Positions 16,964-26,240 are shown, counted from the stretch's first letter. The stretch: DNA of 64,000 nucleotides from Johnsonella sp. (GCA_030529445.1 JAUMWW010000011.1:1-64000); one strand, 5' to 3'. The notes: generated from the letters alone by a model not told the origin. A program made the numbers and translations.

Positions 16964-18016
16964 CTATCTGAATAAAATATTTTTCACGTCATTAAAGAGG
17001 AGGAAAACCATTAAAACCATCAGCAGTGCAAAGCCCGTCAGATGAATCATGCCTTCCAGCCTCCTGTTCAGAGGCTTTCTCCTGATCGCCTCCGCCAAAA
17101 TAAATAAGATTCTTCCCCCGTCCAATGCGGGCAGAGGCAGCAGGTTCATCACCCCGAGGTTCGAGCTCAGCACGACGACCAAGCCTCCTACGGAAAGCAG
17201 CATGATAAGAATCCCTTCCGTCTTCGATTCCTCGACGGTTCTTCCGATGATATTCACTATGCCGACCGGACCGCTGATCTCGCCCGCTCCTATCCTGCCC
17301 GAGATGATCAGCCTCAGTCCCGTCAGAGTGGATTCAATGCTGTAAGCCACCTCTTTTGCCGCATATCCCATGACGGCAAATGGATTTTTTATCTTGGTTG
17401 TCCCGCTGGAGACGATTCCCGCCATATAGCTTTGGTATTCCTCGCTGAATTTCGGACGAATATGAAAATCAAGGATCTGCGGTCCCTGATCACTCTGCCT
17501 CCTTATCCTCAGATCGGTCTCTCTTCCCTGATTCAGCGCAAAATACATGCTGATCTCCCTGTAAAAATCGATTTTATGATTGTTGATGGCAAGAACCTCG
17601 TCTCCCGGCAGCATCCCCGCCTCCGCGGCAGGATAGCCCTCCATCACATCCGAAATCACGGGCTTATCGACACCGATTGCGGAAACGATAAAAATCGAAA
17701 CGATAAAGGAAAGGATAAAATTAAATAAAGGACCGGCGGCGATAACCAGAAATCTTGCCAGGGGAGATTTGGAGTTAAAGCTTCCCGGATTCGTTTCCTC
17801 TTCCTCATCTTCCCCAAGCATCATACAGGAGCCTCCGAGAGGAAGGAGCTTGAGCGAGTACCTGGTTTCCTTTCCCTGCACCGAGAAAATCCTCGGTCCC
17901 ATTCCCACGGAAAATTCGATTACCGTAATTCCCGCTTTCTTTGCAAAAATAAAATGTCCGAATTCATGGATTAAGACAATCAGACCAAAAATTAATAACG
18001 ATATAATGATATTCAT
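16964..18016 (-). CDS. rseP: Site-2 intramembrane metalloprotease RseP
   Basis: A 350-residue M50 protease. Zinc ligands are HEFGH near residue 17-21 in the first transmembrane helix and the Asp of LPLPALDGGR near the C-terminus. One PDZ domain lies in the middle (around VMEGYPAAEAGMLPGDEVLAIN). About four transmembrane segments are visible. The family cuts membrane-bound anti-sigma factors and leftover signal peptides inside the membrane. It could therefore act on the anti-sigma candidate at 1.8 kb, but that link is only speculation. It lies 51 bases after dxr. Confidence 0.95.
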   Translation of the reverse strand: MNIIISLLIFGLIVLIHEFGHFIFAKKAGITVIEFSVGMGPRIFSVQGKETRYSLKLLPLGGSCMMLGEDEEEETNPGSFNSKSPLARFLVIAAGPLFNFILSFIVSIFIVSAIGVDKPVISDVMEGYPAAEAGMLPGDEVLAINNHKIDFYREISMYFALNQGRETDLRIRRQSDQGPQILDFHIRPKFSEEYQSYMAGIVSSGTTKIKNPFAVMGYAAKEVAYSIESTLTGLRLIISGRIGAGEISGPVGIVNIIGRTVEESKTEGILIMLLSVGGLVVVLSSNLGVMNLLPLPALDGGRILFILAEAIRRKPLNRRLEGMIHLTGFALLMVLMVFLLFNDVKNILFR

Positions 18017-18067
18017 ATTCTTCCTTTTTCTTTTCTTTTTATCTCAGGCTTTTTATATGCCTTCTCT

Positions 18068-19219
18068 TTATCTCACCCCGAAACGGCGGATTAAAAACTC
18101 CTCCGTCTCTCTTTGTATCTCGAAGATTTCTTCGATATTCGACGCGGGGCGAAGCCTGTGCACAGCCATTGCTTCCTCTATCATCGCAGTAATCTCGAGA
18201 TAGCGGATCTTTCTTTCCAAAAAACGGGCGACCGCATATTCATTTGCGGCATTATAAACCGTAGGCATGCTCTGCCCTTCCTTTGCCGCGGCATACGCAA
18301 GGGGAAGAGCGGTAAAGACTTCAAAATCCGGCTTTTCCATCTCTATCCCTCCAAGCTTTGCAAAATCCAGCCTCTCTGCCGCAAGAAAAACTCTCTTCGG
18401 ATAATAGAGCGCATATTGTATCGGCAGCTTCATATCCGGAGTTCCCAGCTGTGCCATCACGGCTTTGTCTGCAAACTCCACCATGGAATGGATCACCGAA
18501 CTCGGCTGTATCAAAATCTCAACCTGATCCGGATGCAGATCAAAAAGCCGGCATGCCTCGATCAGTTCAAGCCCTTTATTGACCATTGTGGAGGAATCTA
18601 TGCTGATTTTTTTTCCCATGCTCCAGTTCGGATGGCGAAGCGCCGCCTCAAGACTGACTTCTTCCAGCCTCTTTTTTTCATAGCCCCGGAAAGGACCTCC
18701 CGAAGCCGTTAAGATCAGCCTTTCAATCGGATTATGCTCATTGCCCTGTATGCATTGGAAAACGGCGGAATGCTCCGAATCGACGGGAAGAATCCTCACT
18801 CCCTTCTCTTTTGCCAGCGGCATGATGATATGCCCCGCGCAAACCAGACTTTCCTTATTGGCAAGCGCAAGATCCTTCCCCGCCCGGATCGCCGCAAGAT
18901 TCGGCTCTATGCCTATCATTCCGACAATTGCGCTGAGTACGGTATCGATCTCTTCCAGAGCGGCAATTTCCTTCAAGCCCTCCATACCGCTTAGGATCTT
19001 GCAGGAAGTATCGGCTGTTTTCTCGCGAAGAAGCTTTGCATCCTCTTCCTGCCAGACTGCGGCAAACTCGACCTCAAACTCCCGGATCTGCTTTTCCAAA
19101 AGCCCGATATTGGCTCCTGCGGCAAGTCCGAGCACTTTGATATCCCGATTTGACCTTACGATATCTAAGGTCTGGGTTCCGATCGAACCCGTGGAACCCA
19201 ATATGCTTATCTTTTTCAT
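18068..19219 (-). CDS. dxr: 1-deoxy-D-xylulose 5-phosphate reductoisomerase
   Basis: A 383-residue enzyme converting DXP to MEP with NADPH, the committed step of the MEP pathway. The start MKKISILGSTGSIGTQTLDIV is the NADPH-binding motif. Metal and substrate residues lie in VDSEHSAVFQ, LTASGGPFRG, HPNWSMGKKISIDSSTMVNKGLE and the flexible loop. Length matches the family. Gap of 13 bases to cdsA. Confidence 0.96.
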   Translation of the reverse strand: MKKISILGSTGSIGTQTLDIVRSNRDIKVLGLAAGANIGLLEKQIREFEVEFAAVWQEEDAKLLREKTADTSCKILSGMEGLKEIAALEEIDTVLSAIVGMIGIEPNLAAIRAGKDLALANKESLVCAGHIIMPLAKEKGVRILPVDSEHSAVFQCIQGNEHNPIERLILTASGGPFRGYEKKRLEEVSLEAALRHPNWSMGKKISIDSSTMVNKGLELIEACRLFDLHPDQVEILIQPSSVIHSMVEFADKAVMAQLGTPDMKLPIQYALYYPKRVFLAAERLDFAKLGGIEMEKPDFEVFTALPLAYAAAKEGQSMPTVYNAANEYAVARFLERKIRYLEITAMIEEAMAVHRLRPASNIEEIFEIQRETEEFLIRRFGVR

Positions 19220-19232
19220 TCTATGCCTCGAC

Positions 19233-20033
19233 CTATATTAAAAACTTCAATGCAAAAAATACTGCCGGCGCGGTAAAGAGCATGCTGTCGAAACGATCCA
19301 GGATGCCGCCGTGCCCGGGGATGAGATTTCCGTAATCCTTAATCTCATGATTTCGTTTGATTGCGGAAGCGGCGAAATCACCGATCTGGGAAATCACCGA
19401 ACCGATCGCAGAGGCGAGCGCGCAGACCAGCTGCGGATTTTCCACCTCCTGCATATGCATCCTGAATACGGCAGCAAAAATAAAGCCGAGCGCCGCCGCT
19501 CCGAGCACGCCGCCCAGGCATCCTTCTATCGACTTCTTCGGACTGAGCTTCGGCGCAATCTTATGCTTTCCGATCAGCATGCCTACGGCATAGGCACAGG
19601 TATCGCTTCCCCAGCTCGATAAAAAGATCAGCCATACCAGATATCTTCCGTCCGCTATCATTCTCGTCCTGAAGAGATAGGAAAAAAGCACCGCCACATA
19701 AAACATCCCGAAAAATACCAAACTGATCTCTTCCGTCTTAAATCGCGGAAAGCTGAACACATAAACCGTCATCAAAATCAGCAGGGTCGAAATAATCAAC
19801 AATGCCAGATAGAGCTCGGCATTGAAATAAATCAACAGATAATAAATCAGCGCCGCAGCATACCCGATATAGGAGATCCATTTCTTTTCTATCTTCAGCG
19901 CTCTGTACAATTCAAACATCCCGATCAGAGAGATCAGGACGGAAATCCCGAAGAGCGCAGCCCCTCCCGAGCCTACAAAGAAAAATGCCATTAAGAGCAG
20001 GATGATCCCGCTAATAAGCCTCGTAAAAAACAT
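19233..20033 (-). CDS. cdsA: Phosphatidate cytidylyltransferase
   Basis: A 266-residue integral membrane enzyme that makes CDP-diacylglycerol from phosphatidate and CTP. About seven or eight hydrophobic segments are visible. The family signature is near the C-terminus: SQIGDFAASAIKRNHEIKD followed by PGHGGILDRFDS, containing the metal-binding Asp residues. Its ATG shares one base with the uppS stop (TAATG), showing translational coupling. Confidence 0.95.
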   Translation of the reverse strand: MFFTRLISGIILLLMAFFFVGSGGAALFGISVLISLIGMFELYRALKIEKKWISYIGYAAALIYYLLIYFNAELYLALLIISTLLILMTVYVFSFPRFKTEEISLVFFGMFYVAVLFSYLFRTRMIADGRYLVWLIFLSSWGSDTCAYAVGMLIGKHKIAPKLSPKKSIEGCLGGVLGAAALGFIFAAVFRMHMQEVENPQLVCALASAIGSVISQIGDFAASAIKRNHEIKDYGNLIPGHGGILDRFDSMLFTAPAVFFALKFLI

Positions 20034-20755
20034 TATCGGCCTCCGTATCTTCTTTCTCTCTTGCTGTATTGCCGGATCGCCTCAATCAGCTCTTCCTTAT
20101 GGAAATCCGGCCAAAACACATCCGTAACATAGAACTCGCTGTATGCAATCTGCCAGAGCAGGAAATTCGATACACGCAGATCTCCTCCCGTCCGGATCAA
20201 AAGATCGGGATCCGGCATTCCCCCGGTATCCAGATAAGAGGCAAGCAGCTCCTCGCTGAGAGAATCCAAAGCAAGCTTTCCCGAAGCGGCATCCTCCAGC
20301 ATATGCCTGACTGCTCTGGTGATTTCATCCCTCGCCCCGTAGTTTACGGCAAAGGCAAAGACCATCCCCGTATTCTCGCAGGTGCTCTCTACCAGCTTGT
20401 CGATTCCCTCGATAATATCCGGATCGAAGCGGGATTTATCTCCTATCATTCTTACTTTGACATTATTATCATTGGCGACCTTAACCAGCTTTACCATGTA
20501 AAAGCGAAACAGCTTCATCAATGCCGCTATTTCCTGCTCGCTGCGCTTCCAGTTTTCCGTGGAAAACCCGTATACGGTAAGATATTTAACACCGAACCTC
20601 ACACAGTCCTCCACGATGCCCTCCAAGGTCTCGCAGCCCGCCTTATGCCCCATCGCTCTGGGCACATTGTTCTTTTTTGCCCAACGTCCGTTTCCGTCCA
20701 AAATAATGGCAATATGCTCCGGAATCTTCAGTTCTTCGATATTGAATTCGCTCAT
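20033..20755 (-). CDS. uppS: Undecaprenyl diphosphate synthase
   Basis: A 240-residue cis-prenyltransferase that builds the C55 lipid carrier for peptidoglycan and surface glycans. The catalytic and phosphate-binding start is AIILDGNGRWAKK, followed by GHKAG, YGFSTENWKRS and, late, LLIRTGGDLRVSNFLLWQIAYSE. It uses the product of the Dxr/IspG pathway encoded beside it and supplies the lipid for the glycan locus further right. GAGGAG precedes the ATG. Confidence 0.96.
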   Translation of the reverse strand: MSEFNIEELKIPEHIAIILDGNGRWAKKNNVPRAMGHKAGCETLEGIVEDCVRFGVKYLTVYGFSTENWKRSEQEIAALMKLFRFYMVKLVKVANDNNVKVRMIGDKSRFDPDIIEGIDKLVESTCENTGMVFAFAVNYGARDEITRAVRHMLEDAASGKLALDSLSEELLASYLDTGGMPDPDLLIRTGGDLRVSNFLLWQIAYSEFYVTDVFWPDFHKEELIEAIRQYSKRERRYGGR

Positions 20756-20802
20756 AATCTCCTCTTTTACGATCTTTCCGATACCTTTTCTATGCTCAAG
20801 CT

Positions 20803-20830
20803 ATCATACTATAAATCAAGGGTAATGCAA
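20803..20830 (-). promoter_or_regulatory. Possible internal promoter ahead of uppS
   Basis: Minus strand TTGCAT (20830-20825), 16-bp spacer, TATGAT (20808-20803). It lies in the 138-bp gap between frr and uppS and overlaps the 3' arm of the stem-loop at 20820-20860. Moderate match only. Confidence 0.4.
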
Positions 20831-20860
20831 AATATTTTTAAAAATCATTTTGCAATACCC
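20820..20860. terminator. Long stem-loop between frr and uppS
   Basis: GGGTAATGCAAAAT (20820-20833) and ATTTTGCAATACCC (20847-20860) pair with one mismatch; the loop is itself an A/T palindrome. On the minus strand the stem is not followed by a pure T run, so it may reduce rather than stop transcription from frr into uppS. A stability element is the alternative. Confidence 0.5.
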
Positions 20861-20893
20861 CCCTTTTTCCTGCCCGAAATATTTGCCTCCCGA

Positions 20894-21448
20894 TTATACC
20901 GTGAGGATCTCCTTTGATTTTGCCTCTACCGCAGATTCTATCTTTTCAGTCGCCTTATCCGTAGCCTTCTGCATCTTTTCTTCAAAGAGCTTTAAATCGT
21001 CCTCGCTGATCTCCGAAGCTTTTTCCGCCTTCTTCATATGATCGATCGCGTCTCTTCTGATATTTCTGATCGCAACCTTCGCCGCCTCGCCTTTTTTCTT
21101 GATATCCTTGACCAGTTCCTTACGTCTTTCCTCGGTAAGCTCCGGGAAAACCAGTCTGATTACGGAGCCGTCATTGGTCGGATGAATGCCGAGCTCCGAG
21201 GTGTTGATCGCCTTTTCGATTTCCTTTAAAAGGCTTTTCTCCCAAGGCTGTATCAGAATCATCCTCGCTTCGGGAACGGAAATATTTCCTACCTGCTGTA
21301 TCGGAGTAGGCGTTCCGTAATAATTTACCTTGATTTTATCCAGCACATGAGGATTCGCACGTCCCGCTCTGATCGTCAAAAAATCCTCCTGCAAAACATG
21401 AATGGTTTTTTCCATTTTTTCTTTGTATTGTTTGATTTTTTCTTCCAT
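20894..21448 (-). CDS. frr: Ribosome recycling factor
   Basis: A 184-residue translation factor that, with EF-G, splits the post-termination ribosome. The family pattern is complete: an all-helical start, then IRAGRANPHVLDKIKVNYYG, TPIQQVGNISVPEARM, GSVIRLVFPELTEERRKELVK and the C-terminal helix. A TAGGAGG box precedes the ATG. It follows pyrH by 71 bases, the standard order. Confidence 0.97.
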   Translation of the reverse strand: MEEKIKQYKEKMEKTIHVLQEDFLTIRAGRANPHVLDKIKVNYYGTPTPIQQVGNISVPEARMILIQPWEKSLLKEIEKAINTSELGIHPTNDGSVIRLVFPELTEERRKELVKDIKKKGEAAKVAIRNIRRDAIDHMKKAEKASEISEDDLKLFEEKMQKATDKATEKIESAVEAKSKEILTV

Positions 21449-21519
21449 ACTATCCTCCTGTAGGGCAGATTTCCTGCCATTGATCTTTTATTTTTTTGCT
21501 GCAAAAGGCGCAGTCTTTT

Positions 21520-22221
21520 TTATACCGTAACGATCGTACCTCTGATCTTTCCCTGCAAAGCGTCGGATATTGCGTTCTCCTCTCCCAAATCAAAAACGGC
21601 AAGCGGCATCTTATGCTCCATGCACATCACGGAAGCCGTCAGATCGACAACGCCGAGCTTTTTGGAGATCAGCTCCTCTATGCTCACCTTCTCATATTTT
21701 TTGGCGTTCGGATTTTGTTTCGGATCGCTGTCATAGACTCCGTCTATGGATTTTGCCAGCAATATCATGTCCGCCTCCAGCTCCACCGCCCTGAGTACGA
21801 TTCCGGTATCCGTCGAAAAATAGGGATGCCCGGTACCTCCGGCAAAAAATACCACCTTTCTTTCGCAGAAGCACTGCTCCACCCTGTCCTTGGAAAAGAG
21901 CGCCGTCATCGTTCCGCAGATAAAAGGCGAAAAAATTGCGGTATCCATTCCTTCGCTGCGGAAAATCTCCGAAACATAGATGCAGTTCATCACCGTGGCA
22001 AGCATACCGATCTGATCCGCCCTCGTCCTGTCGATGTCCTTCGAGCTTCTCCCTCTCCAGTAATTTCCTCCGCCGATCACAATTCCCACATCTACGCCGG
22101 AGCAAAATGCCTGCCTGACCTGTTTTGCAACGGAGCGAACCACCGCATCATCATACCCTGTACTGAGTTTTGACGCCAATGCCTCGCCGCTCAGCTTCAG
22201 CATAACTCTCTTATTCTTCAT
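21520..22221 (-). CDS. pyrH: UMP kinase
   Basis: A 233-residue amino-acid-kinase-fold enzyme that phosphorylates UMP to UDP. Motifs: LKLSGEAL, VIGGGNYWRGR, DRTRADQIGMLATVMN, AGGTGHPYFSTDT and LLAKSIDGVYDSDP. The start MKNKRVMLKLSGEAL (22221) matches the family; there is no well-spaced Shine-Dalgarno (AAAGAGG abuts the ATG), so starting may be weak or regulated. It heads the pyrH-frr-uppS-cdsA-dxr-rseP-ispG-polC cluster with its own promoter; rpsB and tsf, which often precede it, are not here. Confidence 0.95.
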   Translation of the reverse strand: MKNKRVMLKLSGEALASKLSTGYDDAVVRSVAKQVRQAFCSGVDVGIVIGGGNYWRGRSSKDIDRTRADQIGMLATVMNCIYVSEIFRSEGMDTAIFSPFICGTMTALFSKDRVEQCFCERKVVFFAGGTGHPYFSTDTGIVLRAVELEADMILLAKSIDGVYDSDPKQNPNAKKYEKVSIEELISKKLGVVDLTASVMCMEHKMPLAVFDLGEENAISDALQGKIRGTIVTV

Positions 22222-22274
22222 CCTCTTTGTATTAAAGCGCCTCTGCGCTGTTTCTCCTTTTATTTTCCCTTGCC

Positions 22275-22283
22275 AGTATAGCA
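22275..22283 (-). promoter_or_regulatory. Extended -10 promoter for the pyrH cluster
   Basis: Minus strand TGC-TATACT (22283-22275), an extended -10 element 54 bases before the pyrH start. A weak -35 (TTTTCA) is 17 bp upstream. It lies between the stop of the LprI-like gene and pyrH. Confidence 0.6.
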
Positions 22284-22313
22284 TAAATCTATATTTTTGA
22301 AAAGCAAACTTGC

Positions 22314-22871
22314 TCAATATGGCTCTGCATCCATGCTCTTCTCAAAGATTCCCCTGTACTCCTCTAAAAGTTCGTAGGCACGCAGCCTCGTGCTCTCCAC
22401 CTGACTCTTCACATACTCGAGACTTGCCTTGGAGCCGCTTGCCTTCATCGCCGCCTCCGTCGCCAGAATATCTCTTTGCAGCCTCCATTCCTGCTGCTGC
22501 TTTGCAAGCACTTCCGCCTGCTGATCGTCCAAAGAGCGCATGATTTCGTCATAGATGATTTCAAGCTTTCTCTCCCAGTCCTTAAGCTCCGCCGAAAAAA
22601 TATTGAGCTGCTTGATATTCGGGCTTTCCCTGTTCTCTTTCCTTATGCTGCTGTTTCTCAGCTCGGTTTCATCTAAGCTGCTTTTTAGATACTCGTAATA
22701 GAGCTTCTCTTCCTGCAAAAACTCCTCCGAAATCGGATAAGTCTCCTCCTTCGAAAGACTTTCTTCCTTCCTTTTTTCAGCATCGATATAGCGATCTACC
22801 GACCAGCTCAGGGCAATACCCGAAAACAGAATCAGGGCAATCGTTATATTTAAGATCTTAGCCTTTTTCAT
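22314..22871 (-). CDS. LprI/DUF1311-like membrane-anchored protein
   Basis: A 185-residue protein with an N-terminal hydrophobic segment (residues 6-25) and no lipobox. The C-terminal half (NIFSAELKDWERKLEIIYDEI then DDQQAEVLAKQQQEWRLQRD) follows the pattern of the lysozyme-inhibitor LprI N-terminal domain (DUF1311): helices with conserved W and R residues, usually with a Cys pair. The Cys residues are absent here. Role unknown; periplasmic-side binding of a hydrolase is possible. It begins one base after the stop of the metallo-hydrolase gene, so the two are co-transcribed. Confidence 0.55.
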   Translation of the reverse strand: MKKAKILNITIALILFSGIALSWSVDRYIDAEKRKEESLSKEETYPISEEFLQEEKLYYEYLKSSLDETELRNSSIRKENRESPNIKQLNIFSAELKDWERKLEIIYDEIMRSLDDQQAEVLAKQQQEWRLQRDILATEAAMKASGSKASLEYVKSQVESTRLRAYELLEEYRGIFEKSMDAEPY

Positions 22872-22872
22872 C

Positions 22873-24474
22873 TTATCTCATCCATTTATCACAGAGTGCA
22901 TTGATCTGATCTGCAAACTTTGCCAAATCCTTATTGCTTCCTCCCTTGCTCGATTTGATCACCGCATTCAGTCTTTCTCCCGCCGCAATCAGCCTTAGGT
23001 ATACGCCGCTCTCCCTCCTGTTCTTTTCGACTTCCTTACTGATGGGAACGCCTATCGTCTCTTTGATCCAGACTCCATTGGCAAGATCAAATATGCTTCC
23101 CGAAAAAGGGGCTCTCGCATGGATGCCGAATTCCTCTCTCAGATTTTTTTCGAAGCCCTCACATACGCTGTCCTCTCCGTGCACGATGAAAACGGCTTCC
23201 GGCTTCGGGGAAAATGCGCTTATCCACTTCTCGAGCCCTCCCTTATCCGCATGGGAGCTTATGCTCTCCAAGGTCTCTATCGCGGCATTCACCATAATGC
23301 TGTCTCCGAAGAGCTTTACGCTCTCGCTTCCGTCCTGCAGCGTGCGTCCCAATGTTCCTACGGACTGATATCCGGCAAAAACAATCGTCGAATCCTCCCT
23401 CCAGAGATTATGCTTGAGATGATGCCGGATCCTTCCCGCATCGCACATTCCGGAAGCGGAAATGATCACCTTCGGATTCGGATTGAAATTGATCTGCTGG
23501 GATTCCTCCAAACTCACCGCAGTTTTAAGCCCTGCAAAGGCAATCGGGCTGATTCCGGCTTTTACGAGCTCTCTCGTCTCCTCGTCCAGGCAGTCCATCA
23601 GATTATCTCTGAAAACGGAGATCGCCTCCGCCGCAAGCGGACTGTCCACATAGACCTCGAAGCCCTCATGCCCCTTTATCATCCCCTCCTGCTTAATCCT
23701 GCGGATAAAATATAAAAGTTCCTGCGTCCTTCCCACCGCAAATGCGGGAATGACAACATTGCCTCCTCTATCAAAGGTCTTTTGCATGATCTTTGCAAGT
23801 TCTGCCGAATGATCCACACCGGGCTTATGATATCTGTCTCCGTAAGTGGATTCCATTACCACATAATCCGCCTCCTTGATATACTGCGGATCCTTGATCA
23901 AAGGCTTATTAAAGTTTCCGATATCTCCGGAGAAAACAATCTTCTTTTGGACCTCTCCCTCCTTCAGCCAGACCTCGATCGAAGCCGAGCCCAGAAGATG
24001 CCCCGCATCGATGAACCTCGCCCTGATATTCTCTCCGATTTCGACGATCTCCCCATAATCAAAGCCCTCAAAAAGCTTAAGCGCATCGATTGCATCCTGC
24101 ATCGTATAAAGCGGAGTTACCAGTGCGGTTCCCGCCCTCAATGCTTTTCTGTTTCTCCAATCCGCCTCCGCTTCCTGGATATGAGCGGAATCCTTCAGCA
24201 TGATATTGCTGAGCGCCTTGCTCGCATTGGTGGTGATAATTCGTCCTCTGAAGCCGTGAGCGAATAAAAGCGGAAGAAGCCCCGCATGATCGATATGCGC
24301 ATGGGTCAGCAATACCGCATCCAGTTCTGCCGGAGCGACCGGCAGGGGAGCGTTTTCAAACACATTGATACCCTGCTCCATACCGTAATCGACCAACAGC
24401 TTCGTTCCCGCACATTCCAGATAATGACAGCTTCCGGTCACCTCATGATCGGCTCCTATAAATTCAAGTATCAT
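22873..24474 (-). CDS. Beta-CASP metallo-beta-lactamase fold hydrolase (RNase-like)
   Basis: A 533-residue protein. The start is the ATG at 24474 behind AAGGAGG. The metallo-beta-lactamase part has LLTHAHIDHAG (HxHxDH), DAGHLLGSAS and FSGDIGNFNKP. The beta-CASP part has VMESTYGDR, IPAFAVGRTQELLYF and PKVIISASGMCDAGRIRHHL, and the RNA-specificity stretch ends with SSHADKGGL. This is the YsaH/CPSF-like bacterial group; it is distinct from RNase J1/J2, which have other signatures. Likely an RNA-processing enzyme; the substrate is unknown. It has its own promoter and forms a pair with the LprI-like gene. Confidence 0.85.
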   Translation of the reverse strand: MILEFIGADHEVTGSCHYLECAGTKLLVDYGMEQGINVFENAPLPVAPAELDAVLLTHAHIDHAGLLPLLFAHGFRGRIITTNASKALSNIMLKDSAHIQEAEADWRNRKALRAGTALVTPLYTMQDAIDALKLFEGFDYGEIVEIGENIRARFIDAGHLLGSASIEVWLKEGEVQKKIVFSGDIGNFNKPLIKDPQYIKEADYVVMESTYGDRYHKPGVDHSAELAKIMQKTFDRGGNVVIPAFAVGRTQELLYFIRRIKQEGMIKGHEGFEVYVDSPLAAEAISVFRDNLMDCLDEETRELVKAGISPIAFAGLKTAVSLEESQQINFNPNPKVIISASGMCDAGRIRHHLKHNLWREDSTIVFAGYQSVGTLGRTLQDGSESVKLFGDSIMVNAAIETLESISSHADKGGLEKWISAFSPKPEAVFIVHGEDSVCEGFEKNLREEFGIHARAPFSGSIFDLANGVWIKETIGVPISKEVEKNRRESGVYLRLIAAGERLNAVIKSSKGGSNKDLAKFADQINALCDKWMR

Positions 24475-24512
24475 AAAGACCTCCTTATCCTGCAAAGTAG
24501 AAACTATCTTTG

Positions 24513-24541
24513 AGTATATCTTTTATAGGCAAGACTTGCAA
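24513..24541 (-). promoter_or_regulatory. Promoter of the beta-CASP hydrolase gene
   Basis: Minus strand TTGCAA (24541-24536), 17-bp spacer, TATACT (24518-24513), 39 bases before the start codon. Confidence 0.7.
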
Positions 24542-24583
24542 GATTTATTTATGCGGGGCGCCTGAGCAAAGCAAAAAAGAGTC

Positions 24584-24621
24584 AAAAAAAAACAGAGAAA
24601 TGCGGCAGTCGCATCTCTCTG
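24584..24621 (-). terminator. Terminator of the surface-glycan operon
   Basis: Minus strand CAGAGA-ATGCG stem with one mismatch and a 5-nt loop (24593-24621), followed by nine T residues (rc of 24584-24592). It lies about 30 bases after the last gene of the locus. Confidence 0.88.
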
Positions 24622-24650
24622 TCCGATCGGCATATTCTTTCCCTTTTTAC

Positions 24651-26240
24651 TTACTGCACTGCATTCTCCGTCTTATAGTAATGATAAAGACAGGTTTCAT
24701 TTGCATCGGAAATCAGATCTACCTTCCCGCTTTTCCAAAGACCTTCCAGCAAGAGCTGAACATCCGGCTGGATCTGCGCATTCTCATGTGAGGAAAAAAT
24801 ATAAACCGAAGGATATTGCTCAATCAATGCCAGATCCTCTGCAATCGCGTCATAAAGAATCATTTGCTCTTCGGATTGCAGTCGGGAATAATCATAAGTT
24901 TCCTGCCCTAAGATACAGTTTCCGATAATCTTAGGGGTCTGAGCCATAAGATTGACATCTCCCTGCCCATAACCGGTTTCGTAAAGATAGCTCGGTATGG
25001 CAAAGTTTCTGATATAAACCATATCCCCCTCTTGAAGATTCGCTTTTAAATACCTGATGCCCGGCTTCACCTCGCTGCCCGGCAAATACACCCCCTTCGC
25101 CGTATAAGAAGGGAGCACCCCTTTTCCATATTGGAAAGCCGTGAAAAAAGCAAATAAAATGAGCGCCGCTTTTAACAATACTCCCTCTTTTTCCATGCAG
25201 TAATCAATAACCGCTTCCATTAGCGGAATATTAAAAAGCAGAAGCAGGATGGGAATAAAAAGCATAAATCTCGTGGCAACCGGATAATAACCCCGACAAG
25301 AAGCAAGCAGCAAAATAAAGATACCGAGACAGATTTGCTTATCTGTCGTTTTCAGGGATCTTTCCTTGATGATCATTACCAATCGGAGCAAGGCAAGCAG
25401 GATCATCACCAAGGGGAGGATGAGGCTCATTTCTCTCAGCGGATAAAAGATCTCTTTGAGCATATCAATCATTGTATGCAGCGCTTCGATTGTTCGGGGA
25501 ATCAGCGGAAATTTTAATGTTTCCCTTTTTTCCGGGATTCCCGAATTATTATGCCGATAAGAAAGCCAAAGCAAATAATTCAGGATAAAACTGAGCAATA
25601 CAAAGAGATATTTCCATGTTTTCCTGATCAGCCGAAGTAAATCATTTTCTTTTTTTACCAATTTAATGCAGTCTTCTCCTAAAAGAAGGAGCATTCCCGC
25701 GGCGACAAAAAACACCGCGGCATAAGAAAACCATATGATGATTGAATTGAAGAGTAAAAGCCTGTTCAGATCGAGTTTTCTCTTTTCATATAAGGCAAAA
25801 AGATATATCGCCAATAAAACAAAAAAGCAATCCGACATATAAGGTTTAAGATCATTCCCGTAATAAATATAGATGGGGATAATCGCAACAAAAGCCGTAT
25901 ATATACACCATCTCCTTACATCCAGCACGCGCTCGCAAATATTCTTTAAAAGATAAAGGCAGGCTGCAAATGAGATCAGAGACCAAATTCTCAGCACCAG
26001 CTTTGATGGATTGAAAATAATGGTAAGCAGCTTTACAATATACAGATATCCTGCCGGAGCTCTCTGTCCCATATCCAGGGGAAATGCCAGCATATTGCTC
26101 AAATTTCTGTTTATAATGGAGCTTGCAAGCATCGCCTCCTCTATCCAGAGCGATCTGTCGTAAAAATACGGAACGATATGAGCCATAATTCCAAAACTCA
26201 ATACCAGCAGGGCTATTCGGCTTGTTTTCTTCTCTTCCAT
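24651..26240 (-). CDS. Polytopic GT39/ArnT-like glycosyltransferase
   Basis: A 529-residue membrane protein with about ten or more hydrophobic helices and a soluble C-terminal part of about 130 residues. Near the N-terminus YFYDRSLWIEEAMLASSI resembles the D/E-containing first outer loop of family 39 (PMT/ArnT) enzymes, which use a polyprenyl-phosphate-sugar donor outside the membrane. It is the last gene of the glycan locus, with a terminator 30 bases downstream. It would transfer a sugar to the exported glycan or to a protein; which one cannot be told. Confidence 0.65.
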   Translation of the reverse strand: MEEKKTSRIALLVLSFGIMAHIVPYFYDRSLWIEEAMLASSIINRNLSNMLAFPLDMGQRAPAGYLYIVKLLTIIFNPSKLVLRIWSLISFAACLYLLKNICERVLDVRRWCIYTAFVAIIPIYIYYGNDLKPYMSDCFFVLLAIYLFALYEKRKLDLNRLLLFNSIIIWFSYAAVFFVAAGMLLLLGEDCIKLVKKENDLLRLIRKTWKYLFVLLSFILNYLLWLSYRHNNSGIPEKRETLKFPLIPRTIEALHTMIDMLKEIFYPLREMSLILPLVMILLALLRLVMIIKERSLKTTDKQICLGIFILLLASCRGYYPVATRFMLFIPILLLLFNIPLMEAVIDYCMEKEGVLLKAALILFAFFTAFQYGKGVLPSYTAKGVYLPGSEVKPGIRYLKANLQEGDMVYIRNFAIPSYLYETGYGQGDVNLMAQTPKIIGNCILGQETYDYSRLQSEEQMILYDAIAEDLALIEQYPSVYIFSSHENAQIQPDVQLLLEGLWKSGKVDLISDANETCLYHYYKTENAVQ

